Positions 43,370-51,721 are shown, counted from the first letter of the stretch. The stretch: 64,000 nucleotides of DNA from Fluviirhizobium alvei (GCF_030551875.1 NZ_JAUOZU010000009.1:62001-126000), one strand, 5' to 3'. Program-made: numbers and translations. The notes: generated by a model from the sequence alone, not told the origin.

Positions 43370-44248
43370 CTACCAGATGCCGCGCTCCTCGCGGACGATT
43401 TCATGCAGGAAATCCGCCACTATGCGGATGCGGGCCAGTTCGCGGGCGCTTTCGTGGAAGATGGTCCAGTAGGTGCGCTGGATCGAAATGTCCGGCATCA
43501 CGCGCACGAGATCGGGCAGGTGCCGGGCAATGTAATTGTGCAGGATGCCGATACCGGCTCCGGCACGCACGGCTTCCGTCTGGCCGATGGCCGAGGAGAT
43601 CTCGAATGTGGCATCCCAGTTGCGCATGATCTCGCCGGTAAAATTCAGCGATTGCGAGAAGATAAGATCTTCCACATAGCCGATGCGGCGATGACCTTTG
43701 AGCGCATCGACATCCTGCGGCAGGCCGAAATGTTCCGCATAGGTCCGGGCGGCATAGAGACCGAGCGTATAGTCGGTGAGCTTGGACGAAACCAGCCGAC
43801 CCTGTTCCGGCCTTTCGAGCGTCACGGCAATATCGGCTTCGCGGCTGGAAAGCGAAAAGGCCCGTGGCACCGGCACCAGCTGGATCTTGAGCTCGGGATG
43901 GCGCTCGATCAGCCGTCCCATTCGGGGCGCCAGGAAGGAAACTCCAAAACCGTCGGGCGCGCCGATCCGAACCGTGCCGGCGATGGCCGCGTCTGTTCGA
44001 CCAAGACGCGCTTGTGCTGCAAGCATTTCGGTTTCCATCCGCTCGGCCGAGAGCAGGAACGTTTCACCTTCCGCCGTCAGTTCGCAACCATTGGTGCGGC
44101 GAACGAAAAGACGGGTTTCGAGCGCCTCCTCGAGCGATGTCAGCCGGCGTGAGAGCGTTGCATGATTGACCCCCAGCCGCCGCGATGCCGCCAGAATCTG
44201 CCCGGACCGCGCTACCGCAAGAAAAATGCGGACATCATCCCAGTTCAT
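43370..44248 (-). CDS. LysR-family transcriptional regulator, 292 aa
   Basis: Winged HTH at the start (MNWDDVRIFLAVARSGQILA, then GVNHATLSRRLTSLEEAL) and a LysR effector domain with RIGAPDGFGVSFLAPRM. This type frequently lies divergently beside mmsA in rhizobia; here four other genes separate it from mmsA (46708). A GTTGTGC half-site like those in the dyad elements at 45036 and 46625 occurs 15-21 bases upstream of its start, so it is a candidate regulator of ABM and mmsA. Ligand unknown. Confidence 0.92.
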   Translation of the reverse strand: MNWDDVRIFLAVARSGQILAASRRLGVNHATLSRRLTSLEEALETRLFVRRTNGCELTAEGETFLLSAERMETEMLAAQARLGRTDAAIAGTVRIGAPDGFGVSFLAPRMGRLIERHPELKIQLVPVPRAFSLSSREADIAVTLERPEQGRLVSSKLTDYTLGLYAARTYAEHFGLPQDVDALKGHRRIGYVEDLIFSQSLNFTGEIMRNWDATFEISSAIGQTEAVRAGAGIGILHNYIARHLPDLVRVMPDISIQRTYWTIFHESARELARIRIVADFLHEIVREERGIW

Positions 44249-44290
44249 GAAGTGCAACCTCTGTTGTGCGGAAGACCCCGTCCCGAAACT

Positions 44291-44308
44291 CCTCCCCACG
44301 AGGGGAGG
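44291..44308. repeat. CCTCCCC/GGGGAGG palindromic intergenic repeat
   Basis: CCTCCCC-ACGA-GGGGAGG with additional G on the right. Short GC-rich palindromes of this wording recur between genes in Rhizobiaceae genomes. It lies at the left boundary of the accessory patch, between the LysR start and the 114-aa gene, and may also act as a hairpin terminator. Confidence 0.55.
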
Positions 44309-44354
44309 GGGTTAGATCTCTTTCACAACCAGTGGTCGGTGAGAGCGAGGTCAT

Positions 44355-44699
44355 TCAATGAAACCTCGTGAATAGTATTAGGCGCTCACCAGAGGGAGTT
44401 ATCCACTCTTCTGGTACCAGATAGAAGTTGCCCGGGTAGTCTTCGGTATGGGGTTTGCTATCGTCAAACAGGTGAGACTGCGCCCATTTCCAATACTCGA
44501 AGCATTCGGAATGCGAGATCCAGAGCAAAGACCCTGTCGTGTTATACTCGACGATTTGAAGCACGCCTTGTCGAAACAATTCCTTGATATCATCGCTTTT
44601 CAGCGGACGGACATGTTCTCCGATGTCAGAGACGAGAACGGATGTCCTCCTGATTGGAGTGTTCTTTTGACATGGTAGAAAGTGGTCGTGCATACCCAT
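44355..44699 (-). CDS. hypothetical protein, 114 aa
   Basis: No recognised family. The product begins MGMHDHFLPCQKN and has a globular-looking composition rich in Trp, His and acidic residues (LLWISHSECFEYWKWAQSH). Base composition is less GC-rich than its neighbours, suggesting later acquisition. The ATG at 44699 is three bases after the stop of the ABM gene, with GGGGAAAGTGAG as possible ribosome site inside that gene, so the two are likely co-translated. Real gene status is probable, not certain. Confidence 0.6.
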   Translation of the reverse strand: MGMHDHFLPCQKNTPIRRTSVLVSDIGEHVRPLKSDDIKELFRQGVLQIVEYNTTGSLLWISHSECFEYWKWAQSHLFDDSKPHTEDYPGNFYLVPEEWITPSGERLILFTRFH

Positions 44700-44702
44700 T
44701 TC

Positions 44703-45011
44703 TCACTTTCCCCGCATCAGCACCGGATCGACATCCACGAGACGCAGCGAGCGCACCATCCCCGCCGTCCCCGCCTTGTATTTCAGGAAATGCGGCGTTC
44801 TCAGATGTGCCTCATATGCCTCCCTGTCGGCGTAGACCTCGAGGATGCGAATATGTTCGGGCCGGATGCACTCCGACACGGCATGCAGCATCAGCACGCC
44901 GGGTTCTTTTGCGATCGATGCCTCTATCTCTTCGGCGAGCAGCGCCTTGTAGGCATCAATCTGCGCCGGATCGATCTCCAGTTCCGCGATCCGCACCATT
45001 TCGCCGTTCAT
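44703..45011 (-). CDS. antibiotic biosynthesis monooxygenase (ABM)-domain protein, 102 aa
   Basis: Small ferredoxin-like ABM domain (MVRIAELEIDPAQIDAY, then AYEAHLRTPHFLKYKAG with the family's HxxxPHF region) as in YgiN-type quinol monooxygenases and heme-degrading relatives. It probably acts on a quinol or other small aromatic without a cofactor, but the reaction is unknown. A 44-bp dyad element lies 25-68 bases upstream of its ATG; an almost identical element precedes mmsA, so the two may share a regulator. Confidence 0.85.
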   Translation of the reverse strand: MNGEMVRIAELEIDPAQIDAYKALLAEEIEASIAKEPGVLMLHAVSECIRPEHIRILEVYADREAYEAHLRTPHFLKYKAGTAGMVRSLRLVDVDPVLMRGK

Positions 45012-45035
45012 ATCGCTGTCCTTTTGTCAAAAAAA

Positions 45036-45079
45036 TGCACAACGGATGCTTAATTCATCGCCCCGTGTTGTGCAAATTG
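45036..45079. promoter_or_regulatory. dyad element, copy A (upstream of ABM gene)
   Basis: Outer arms TGCACAAC (45036-45043) and GTTGTGCA (45067-45074) are perfectly complementary; inner GATG (45045-45048) and CATC (45056-45059) give a nested dyad. Compared without gaps to copy B at 46625-46668, 37 of 44 bases agree; differences are concentrated in the spacer (27th-33rd base). This pattern points to a conserved protein-binding site. Confidence 0.65.
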
Positions 45080-45112
45080 ATGTGTTGCGCTCCCCAAAAC
45101 CGTTCCCGGAAC

Positions 45113-45634
45113 CTACATGCCACTATCAGAAGTCTTGCTGGTTCCGTCGGGATTTACCGGTGATATCGCCCCCATTCGGCGATCGAAGTCATCCGCGATG
45201 TCGGAAAGCTTGACCTCGGCAAAACGAGCGAGAAGCATCTTCTGAGCGTCGACGAGGGCGTCGGAGATCGTTGCGTTCACGGCCTCTTCAACCAGGCAGC
45301 CCCGGTGATCTCGCGCAAAGCCAATCGAAAACATCTCGGGATCACCCAGCGCATGATGAACATCAAGCAGGGAAATCTCTGAAAGCGGACGCGCCAGCCG
45401 CCAGCCGCCGCCATGGCCCTTTTCCGACATCACATATCCGCTGGTGCGCAGCCCGGCCATCGTCCGCCGGACCACAACAGGGTTTGTCGAGAGCATGCTG
45501 GCGATCGTTTCCGAAGTCATGGGTGCCTTTGCCCTGTCCATGTGGATGAGGACATGCAGCATCCTCGAAAGTCGGTTGTCGACTGGCAAATCGGGTCCCT
45601 CACACAGAAAGCGATAATCTGGGTCTTGAAACAT
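45113..45634 (-). CDS. Rrf2-family transcriptional regulator, 173 aa
   Basis: Rrf2 winged helix: SRMLHVLIHMDRAKAPMTSE, TIASMLSTNPVVVRRTMAGL and GGWRLARPLSEISLLDV match the family's DNA-binding half. It has only one Cys in the usual cluster loop (HRGCLVEEAVN), so it is unlikely to bind an Fe-S cluster; it resembles the YwnA-like, redox- or ligand-responsive subgroup. The gene is divergent (50-base spacer) from a thioredoxin-reductase-like gene, a pairing often seen with Rrf2 regulators, which is probably its target. Confidence 0.88.
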   Translation of the reverse strand: MFQDPDYRFLCEGPDLPVDNRLSRMLHVLIHMDRAKAPMTSETIASMLSTNPVVVRRTMAGLRTSGYVMSEKGHGGGWRLARPLSEISLLDVHHALGDPEMFSIGFARDHRGCLVEEAVNATISDALVDAQKMLLARFAEVKLSDIADDFDRRMGAISPVNPDGTSKTSDSGM

Positions 45635-45684
45635 GGAGAGTTACATAATATCTCATCCGCTTGTCACGTAACAAAGAAAGATAC

Positions 45685-46604
45685 ATGATGAACGAGCAGA
45701 GGCTGAGTTTTGACGTAGTTGTTATCGGTGGCGGTTTTGCCGGTGTTTCGGCCGCGATGCCACTTGTTCGAGCGAGGAAGCAGGTTCTGCTGGTCGACGG
45801 CGCCAGGCCCCGCAATCGCTTCACGCATGCATCGCACGGATTTCTCGGGCAGGATGGCGTCTCGCCTTTCGCGATACGGGCGACCGCTCTTGCGCAACTG
45901 GCTCGGTATCCCGGGTTCTCGATCATCGAGCGGGAGGTCATGAGCGCGCGACCGGAAGAGAAGGGATTTCGGCTTGCGCTCGATGATGGTCGCGCCGTCA
46001 TGGCAAAAAAGCTCATCCTTGCCTGTGGAGTGACCGCACGCTTCCCGAAATACCCGGTCTTCGCGAACGTTGGGGCAAGAGCGTCTTTCACTGCCCCTAT
46101 TGCGACGGTTATGAGATCAATCAGGCGCCGATCGGCATCCTGTCGCCAACCGAGCTTGGTCTTCACCAGGCGCTGATGCTTCCGGACTGGGGGCCGACCA
46201 CGCTGTTCACGCACGGCACCTTTGAGCCGTCCGAGGTCGACCTGGCCAAACTCGCTGCCCGAAACGTCACGATCGAGCCAGTCGCCGTAACCGAACTTCT
46301 GGGGACCGGTGAGAAACTGGAAGCCCTGCGCTTGGCGGATGGTAGGACAATTCCGGCCGCCGGACTGTTCGTGCAGCCTAAGACCAGGGTTGCTTCCGAG
46401 ATTCCGGCCTCGCTCGGTCTAGACTTTGCCGAGGGCATGACAGGCTCCCACATACGCCTGGTGGAGGGTGCTCAAACCAGTGTCGACGGCATTTTTGCGG
46501 CCGGAGATGCCGCCAGCCAGATGCACAACGCGACTTTGGCAAGCGCCTCCGGTTTCATGGCAGGCGTATCGGCGCATCGATCCCTGATCCTTGATCAACT
46601 ATAA
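45685..46604 (+). pseudogene. thioredoxin-reductase-like NAD(P)/FAD oxidoreductase, frameshifted
   Basis: The first part (MNEQRLSFDVVVIGGGFAGVS to KLILACGVTAR) reads in one frame, and the rest (from PEIPGLRERWGKSVFHCPYC onward, to the stop at 46604) reads in another. The break lies at about 46041-46046, where a single base seems missing from CGCTTCCCGAAATA. The second frame contains the CPYC redox motif and the late FAD motif GIFAAGDAASQMHNATL, so the intact form was a full-length (about 306-residue) CxxC flavin oxidoreductase. Divergent from an Rrf2 gene. Either a true inactivating deletion or a sequencing error; raw reads would tell. Confidence 0.85.
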
Positions 46605-46624
46605 TCGCGGACAGCTTCAAAAAT

Positions 46625-46668
46625 TGCACAACGGATGCTTAAATCATCGCGTTGATATGTGCAAATTG
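46625..46668. promoter_or_regulatory. dyad element, copy B (upstream of mmsA)
   Basis: TGCACAACGGATGCTTAA (18 bases) is identical to copy A, as is the right-hand TGTGCAAATTG; the intervening spacer differs. It lies 40-83 bases before the mmsA ATG, the right place for an activator or repressor site. Same orientation as copy A, 1589 bases apart. Confidence 0.65.
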
Positions 46669-46707
46669 TAGCGTAAACTCCAGCCATCAAAATCCTGGAG
46701 GAAGCCC

Positions 46708-48204
46708 ATGTATCAGATCGGTCACTTTATCGACGGCAAGCGCGTTGCCGGCACGTCGGGCCGCACGGCCAACATCTTCAACCCGGCCACCGGCGAAGTG
46801 CAGGGTCAGGTTTCCCTGGCTTCCGAAGCCGAACTGAATGCCGCAGTCGAAAGCGCCAAGGCCGCACAGCCGGCTTGGGCTGCCACCAACCCGCAACGTC
46901 GCGCCCGCGTTTTCATGAAGTTCGTGCAACTCCTGAACGACAACATGCAGGAACTCGCTGAAACGCTGTCGCGCGAACATGGCAAGACGGTTGAAGATTC
47001 CAAGGGCGACATCATCCGCGGTCTCGAAGTCTGCGAATTCGTCATTGGCATCCCACATCTCTCCAAGAGCGAGTTCACCGAAGGCGCCGGCCCGAATATC
47101 GACATGTATTCGATCCGCCAGCCAGTCGGCATTGGCGCCGGTATTACGCCGTTCAACTTCCCGGGCATGATCCCGATGTGGATGTTTGCCCCTGCGATTG
47201 CCTGCGGCAATGCCTTCATTCTGAAACCTTCCGAGCGTGATCCGTCGGTTCCGATGCGTCTGGCCGAACTGATGATCGAAGCCGGTCTTCCCGCTGGTAT
47301 CCTCAATGTCGTCAATGGCGACAAGGGTGCGGTCGATGGTATCCTGACCCATTCGGATATCGGCGCCGTCTCCTTCGTCGGCTCGACCCCGATTGCCCGC
47401 TACGTCTATGGCACGGCTGCCATGAACGGCAAGCGCGCCCAGTGCTTCGGCGGCGCCAAGAACCACATGATCATCATGCCGGATGCCGATCTCGACCAGG
47501 CAGCCAACGCGCTGATCGGTGCCGGTTACGGCTCGGCCGGCGAACGCTGCATGGCGATCTCGGTTGCCGTTCCGGTTGGCGAGGACACTGCCAACCGCCT
47601 GATCGAAAAGCTGACCCCGATGGTCGAAAGCCTGCGCATCGGTCCCTATACCGACGAGAAGGCCGATCTCGGCCCGGTCGTGACCAAGGAAGCCCAGGCG
47701 CGCATCAAGGGTCTGATCGACTCCGGCGTCGAACAGGGCGCCAAGCTGGTCGTCGATGGCCGCGATTTCAAACTGCAGGGCTATGAAGACGGCTTCTTCG
47801 TTGGTGGTTGCCTGTTCGACAATGTCACGCCCGACATGGATATCTACAAGACCGAAATCTTCGGACCGGTTCTTTCGGTCGTCCGTGCCAAGAACTATGA
47901 AGAGGCGCTGTCGCTGCCGATGAAGCATGAATATGGCAATGGCGTTGCCATCTATACCCGCGACGGCGATGCTGCCCGCGACTTCACCAGCCGCATCAAC
48001 ATCGGCATGGTCGGCGTCAATGTGCCGATCCCGGTGCCGCTTGCCTATCATTCGTTCGGCGGCTGGAAGGCTTCTTCCTTTGGTGATCTCAACCAGCATG
48101 GTACGGATTCGATCAAGTTCTGGACCCGCACCAAGACGGTTACCAGCCGCTGGCCGTCGGGCATCAAGGACGGCGCCGAATTCGTCATCCCGACGATGAA
48201 GTGA
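46708..48204 (+). CDS. mmsA: CoA-acylating methylmalonate-semialdehyde dehydrogenase, 498 aa
   Basis: Aldehyde dehydrogenase superfamily enzyme that converts methylmalonate or malonate semialdehyde to propionyl- or acetyl-CoA in valine, inositol and beta-alanine breakdown. NAD site GITPFNFPGMIPMWMFAPAI, cofactor-binding SFVGSTPIARY, catalytic Cys in GSAGERCMAISVAV and the typical C-terminus YHSFGGWKASSFGDLNQHG are all present. Length matches the family. TCCTGGAGG lies before the ATG. A clear terminator follows, so it is monocistronic, with the dyad element B as probable control site. Confidence 0.96.
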   Translation: MYQIGHFIDGKRVAGTSGRTANIFNPATGEVQGQVSLASEAELNAAVESAKAAQPAWAATNPQRRARVFMKFVQLLNDNMQELAETLSREHGKTVEDSKGDIIRGLEVCEFVIGIPHLSKSEFTEGAGPNIDMYSIRQPVGIGAGITPFNFPGMIPMWMFAPAIACGNAFILKPSERDPSVPMRLAELMIEAGLPAGILNVVNGDKGAVDGILTHSDIGAVSFVGSTPIARYVYGTAAMNGKRAQCFGGAKNHMIIMPDADLDQAANALIGAGYGSAGERCMAISVAVPVGEDTANRLIEKLTPMVESLRIGPYTDEKADLGPVVTKEAQARIKGLIDSGVEQGAKLVVDGRDFKLQGYEDGFFVGGCLFDNVTPDMDIYKTEIFGPVLSVVRAKNYEEALSLPMKHEYGNGVAIYTRDGDAARDFTSRINIGMVGVNVPIPVPLAYHSFGGWKASSFGDLNQHGTDSIKFWTRTKTVTSRWPSGIKDGAEFVIPTMK

Positions 48205-48229
48205 TCCAGGTTTCAAATCAAAGTTGCGG

Positions 48230-48254
48230 ACGGGCCCTTTCGAGGGCCCGTTTT
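48230..48254 (+). terminator. rho-independent terminator of mmsA
   Basis: ACGGGCCCT / AGGGCCCGT stem with a TTCG tetraloop followed by TTT, 25 bases after the mmsA stop. Confidence 0.9.
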
Positions 48255-48362
48255 CATTTGCGGTTGCACCAAGCTCATGGTTCAACATCCCAAGCGGGCC
48301 GCGTCGAATAGTGGGGACTGATCGACCGTTATCCGCATGATCGATGTGCTTGAGAGGGGCGA

Positions 48363-49448
48363 ATGACTGTTGAGGTGGAAGAGGCGGCGCCGGTTGTCAG
48401 CCGCGGTGAATTCAGGGGCAATGCCAGCGAATATTTCGGTATCTGGATCGTCAATATCCTGCTGACGATCGTAACATTCGGCATCTATTCGGCCTGGGCG
48501 AAGGTGCGTCGCAAACGCTACTTCTATGGCAATACCTATCTCGCAAACGATTCCTTCGATTACCATGCAACCGGCAAGCAGATCTTCATCGGCCGGCTGA
48601 TCGTTTTCGTCGTGCTTGCCATCATCAACGTGCTGTCGACCATTTTCCCGCTGGCCGGCATCATCACACCCATTCTGTTCCTGACAATCCTGCCATGGTT
48701 CGTGGTCCGCAGTCTGCGGTTCAATGCGCGGGTTACGAGCTACCGCAACATACGCTTCGATTTTACCGGCAAGGCCTGGGGAGCCTTTGTCGCCATCGTG
48801 CTGGGAAGTCTGGTCTCGTTCCTGTCGCTTGGCATTCTGGCGCCGCTCGCCAGCCGTTGGGCCAACCGCTATGTCCTCAACCACCTTCAGTATGGCGATC
48901 GCCCGTTCGCCTCCGATCCCCGCCTCGGCAAGCTTTACAGTGCCTGGTTCGCGCCCGCGATCATGGTGTTCATCGGTCTCTTGCTGATGGCGATCGTCGG
49001 CTGGCTGTTGCTCTGGCCGATGTTTGTGGGTTTTGCCGCCGATATCGATGATGGAACCGAGGAAACGCGCATGATGATTGGCGTCGTCCTGATCTATGCC
49101 ATCCTCATTCCCGTGGTGCTGGTCTATCTCGCCGCGGGGTTCCTCTATCGTGTCGGCGTCCGCAATATCGTTCTGAACGCCACGCGGTTCGATACGGCCC
49201 ATGAACTGGTCAGCGATCTTTCGCGGCTGCGTTATTTGTGGATCGTGACATCCAACCTCGCCGTGACGGTTGTTACCTTCAGCCTCATGCGCCCCTGGGC
49301 AGCCGTTCGCGAACAGCGTTACGTGGTTGAGCATACCGGTATCCGGATCGATGGCGATATCGGCGTCGTCATGGCTTCGATAGAGGCATCCGGTTCTGCC
49401 ATCAGCGCCGAATATATGGATATGGAAGGTTTTGACTTTGGCTTCTGA
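48363..49448 (+). CDS. DUF898 (YjgN-like) membrane protein, 361 aa
   Basis: Integral membrane protein with paired motifs of DUF898: FRGNASEYFGIWIVNILLTI, FGIYSAWAKVRRKRYFYGNT and, in the second half, IAPLAS/RWANRY-like WANRYVLNHLQYGDRPF, then TFSLMRPWAAVREQRY. About six to eight hydrophobic helices. The function of YjgN proteins is unknown. Its 3' end overlaps the start of an M48 metallopeptidase gene, a common partnership, suggesting a membrane-embedded complex with the protease. Confidence 0.9.
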   Translation: MTVEVEEAAPVVSRGEFRGNASEYFGIWIVNILLTIVTFGIYSAWAKVRRKRYFYGNTYLANDSFDYHATGKQIFIGRLIVFVVLAIINVLSTIFPLAGIITPILFLTILPWFVVRSLRFNARVTSYRNIRFDFTGKAWGAFVAIVLGSLVSFLSLGILAPLASRWANRYVLNHLQYGDRPFASDPRLGKLYSAWFAPAIMVFIGLLLMAIVGWLLLWPMFVGFAADIDDGTEETRMMIGVVLIYAILIPVVLVYLAAGFLYRVGVRNIVLNATRFDTAHELVSDLSRLRYLWIVTSNLAVTVVTFSLMRPWAAVREQRYVVEHTGIRIDGDIGVVMASIEASGSAISAEYMDMEGFDFGF

Positions 49449-50508
49449 CGGTGTCGAAATCGCATCTGGCAAATGGCATGCATCCGGCTCCAGCCTTGCC
49501 CATCCAGCGAGGCTAGTCACCTCCGGTGAGATGATCCGCATCATGCTGGACGATGATGTGGTTGCCCTCCAGAGCAGGGTCGCCGAGATCACGGTGTCCG
49601 ACCGCATAGGTCGCATTCCACGACGGTTGACTTTCATGGATGGCTCGCTCTTCGAGACGGCGGACAACGAAGCTATCGACATGCTGCTCAGGGCCCATGG
49701 TGCGGATCGGCGCGGATGGATTGCCGAACTTGAGCGCTTCCACCCGCGGCTTATCGCCTTTGCCGCAGCAGTCTTTCTCTTCGCATGGCTGATCTATCGC
49801 TACGCGATACCTGTCCTCGTCGAAATCGCCGTGCTGGTAACGCCGCCGGTCGTGCCGCAGATGATGTCATCAGGCACCTTGTCGTCGCTTGACCAGGCCG
49901 TCTTTTCGCCCAGCACGCTTCCCCCGTCGGAACAGGACGAGATTCGGACGAAATTCGAAGCCATCGCGACACATGCGGCAAGGGGGGCGGCGAACTACAA
50001 ACTCAACTTCCGCAAGGGTGGCTATATCGGTCCCAATGCCTTCGCGTTGCCGGATGGAACTCTGGTGATCACCGACGAACTGATCCGCCTTGCCGGCAAG
50101 GACCAGGAAATGATCCTCGGCGTACTCGCCCATGAGATCGGTCATGTCGAGAATGATCATTCGCTCCGGCAACTCTACCGCTCGGCGGGAACCGCTGGTC
50201 TCATCATGCTGGTTGCCGGCGATATCGGTTCGGCGGGGGAAGAAATCCTCACCGATGGCGCCGCTCTCCTGTCGCTATCTTATTCGCGCTCCGCCGAAGC
50301 CGAGGCGGACCGCATCTCGGCGGAACTGATGGCCAAGGCCGGTCACGATCCTGCGGCCATCGGGCGTTTCTTCGCGCTTCTCGAACAGAAGCTTGGAGAC
50401 CGCGCCGACACCTCAATGCTATCAACCCATCCCGGCACACCGGAACGCCGTCAGGCGATCGAGGATTATGCCAAGCTGCTGCGCGAAAAGAAAAACGGCG
50501 ACCAATAG
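49438..50508 (+). CDS. M48-family metallopeptidase, 356 aa
   Basis: Zinc peptidase: HEIGH (in VLAHEIGHVENDH) with the third ligand in SRSAEAEADRISAELM. About 100 residues precede one membrane helix (LIAFAAAVFLFAWLIYRYAI), and the catalytic domain follows, presumably periplasmic. The start is a TTG at 49438, eight bases after GGAAGG; another in-frame TTG at 49432 is too close to that site, and no ATG fits before residue 34. It overlaps the DUF898 gene by 11 bases. Probable role in envelope protein turnover. Confidence 0.9.
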   Translation: MASDGVEIASGKWHASGSSLAHPARLVTSGEMIRIMLDDDVVALQSRVAEITVSDRIGRIPRRLTFMDGSLFETADNEAIDMLLRAHGADRRGWIAELERFHPRLIAFAAAVFLFAWLIYRYAIPVLVEIAVLVTPPVVPQMMSSGTLSSLDQAVFSPSTLPPSEQDEIRTKFEAIATHAARGAANYKLNFRKGGYIGPNAFALPDGTLVITDELIRLAGKDQEMILGVLAHEIGHVENDHSLRQLYRSAGTAGLIMLVAGDIGSAGEEILTDGAALLSLSYSRSAEAEADRISAELMAKAGHDPAAIGRFFALLEQKLGDRADTSMLSTHPGTPERRQAIEDYAKLLREKKNGDQ

Positions 50509-50517
50509 GCCGCCGTT
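50494..50517. terminator. hairpin at the end of the M48 gene
   Basis: AACGGCG / CGCCGTT stem with a ten-base loop that includes the M48 stop codon; preceded by an A-run. It lies between this gene and convergent fbpA and may terminate transcription from the fbpA side. Weak evidence. Confidence 0.4.
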
Positions 50518-50544
50518 GATCGATGCTGAGAGCGAAAAAGCTGC

Positions 50545-51582
50545 TTATTGCGGGCCGTCGTTGAAGCCGACCTTGTCGACCAGTTCGGAAGCCTGCTTGC
50601 GGTTCTTGGCAATCTCGGTCAGCGGCAGCGCATCCGGCTTGATGGTACCGAAGCTCTTGACGATCTTGGAAGGCTCGGCACCCGGCAGCACCGGATATTC
50701 GAACACCTTTTCGGCATAGATTTCCTGGGCTTCCTTGGAGGCGAGGAATTCCATGAACTTGACGGCATTGTCGCGGTTGGGGGCGTATTTTGCCAGTGCC
50801 ATGCCGGAGATATTGACCGAGGTGCCACGATCGCCCGAATTCGGGAAGATCACGTGCATTGCCTTGGCCCATTCCTTCTGTTCCGGCTCCTTATCGTTGG
50901 TCAGCATCAGACCGACATAGTAGGTATTGCCGAGCGCGAGATCGCAGGTGCCGGCGAAAATGTCCTTGGCCTGGCTGCGGTCCGAACCGTTCGGCTTGCG
51001 AACGAGATTGTCGCGCAACCCGGCGAGCCACTTTTCGGTATAGTCGGCACCGTGATGGGCAATCATCGAAGCGAACAGGCCGATATTGTAGGAATGCTGA
51101 CCGTCACGGGTGCAGATGCGGCCTTTCCATTTCGGATCGGCAAGCTCTTCGTAAGTCAGGTTTGTTTCCGGCACACGCTCGTTGGAGGCATAAAGCACCC
51201 GGCCGCGCGTCGTCAGGCCGAACCACATATTGTCGCTGTCCCGGTATTGGGCCGGAATGTTGCTGATGATGGTGTTGTCGGCGAGCGGCTGCGTCACGCC
51301 GCCATCCTTGGCCTCCGTCAGGCGGCTGATATCGACGGTGAGAATCACATCGGCGGGAGAGTTCTCGCCTTCCGCCTGCAAGCGTTCCACCAGGCCCTTG
51401 TCGAGGAACAGAACATTTGTGGTGATGCCGGTTTCCTTGTTGAAGGCGTCCAAAAGCGGCTGGATCAGTTCCGGCTGGCGATAGGAGTAGATGTTGACCT
51501 CACCATCCGCAAAGGCGGGGCTTGCAGCGAAGAGTGCGGAAAAAACAGCGGCGATGGCACTGCTTCGGTGAAATCTGGTCAT
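50545..51582 (-). CDS. fbpA: periplasmic ferric-iron binding protein of an ABC transporter (FbpA/FutA type), 345 aa
   Basis: Signal peptide (ending SPAFADG) and a class II periplasmic binding protein. Iron-ligand motifs include NIYSYRQPELI at the mature N-terminus and the tyrosine pair in LALGNTYYVGLML. The family delivers Fe3+ to an FbpBC permease, which is not in this window. Divergent from rirA with 210 bases between, which carries a TGA-N9-TCA iron-responsive operator, so RirA repression in iron-replete cells is expected. Confidence 0.93.
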   Translation of the reverse strand: MTRFHRSSAIAAVFSALFAASPAFADGEVNIYSYRQPELIQPLLDAFNKETGITTNVLFLDKGLVERLQAEGENSPADVILTVDISRLTEAKDGGVTQPLADNTIISNIPAQYRDSDNMWFGLTTRGRVLYASNERVPETNLTYEELADPKWKGRICTRDGQHSYNIGLFASMIAHHGADYTEKWLAGLRDNLVRKPNGSDRSQAKDIFAGTCDLALGNTYYVGLMLTNDKEPEQKEWAKAMHVIFPNSGDRGTSVNISGMALAKYAPNRDNAVKFMEFLASKEAQEIYAEKVFEYPVLPGAEPSKIVKSFGTIKPDALPLTEIAKNRKQASELVDKVGFNDGPQ

Positions 51583-51683
51583 GGATTTCCTCCAAACTTG
51601 AATGCGTTTTTCTATTTTGGATGTCTATCGCCCCGACAGCTTTGACTGTCAATAAACAGGCTCCGGAATCGAAAGAGATAACA

Positions 51684-51698
51684 TGATTGTGATTGTCA
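51684..51698. promoter_or_regulatory. iron-responsive operator (IRO) candidate
   Basis: TGATTGTGATTGTCA fits the RirA operator pattern TGA-N9-TCA exactly. It lies about 100 bases from both the fbpA and rirA starts. A separate small palindrome TTGACTGTCAA occurs at 51642-51652 nearer fbpA. Confidence 0.6.
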
Positions 51699-51721
51699 GT
51701 ATTTTTGCAGGCGAACTGTTT

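Noticed and set aside
45685-46604. Programmed frameshifting as explanation for the split oxidoreductase
   Set aside because: No slippery heptamer, stimulatory hairpin or stop-codon context is seen at the break, and the family is normally encoded in one frame; deletion or sequencing error is simpler.
46687-48288. 533-codon reverse frame opposite mmsA
   Set aside because: Shadow of mmsA, whose catalytic motifs and length are unambiguous.
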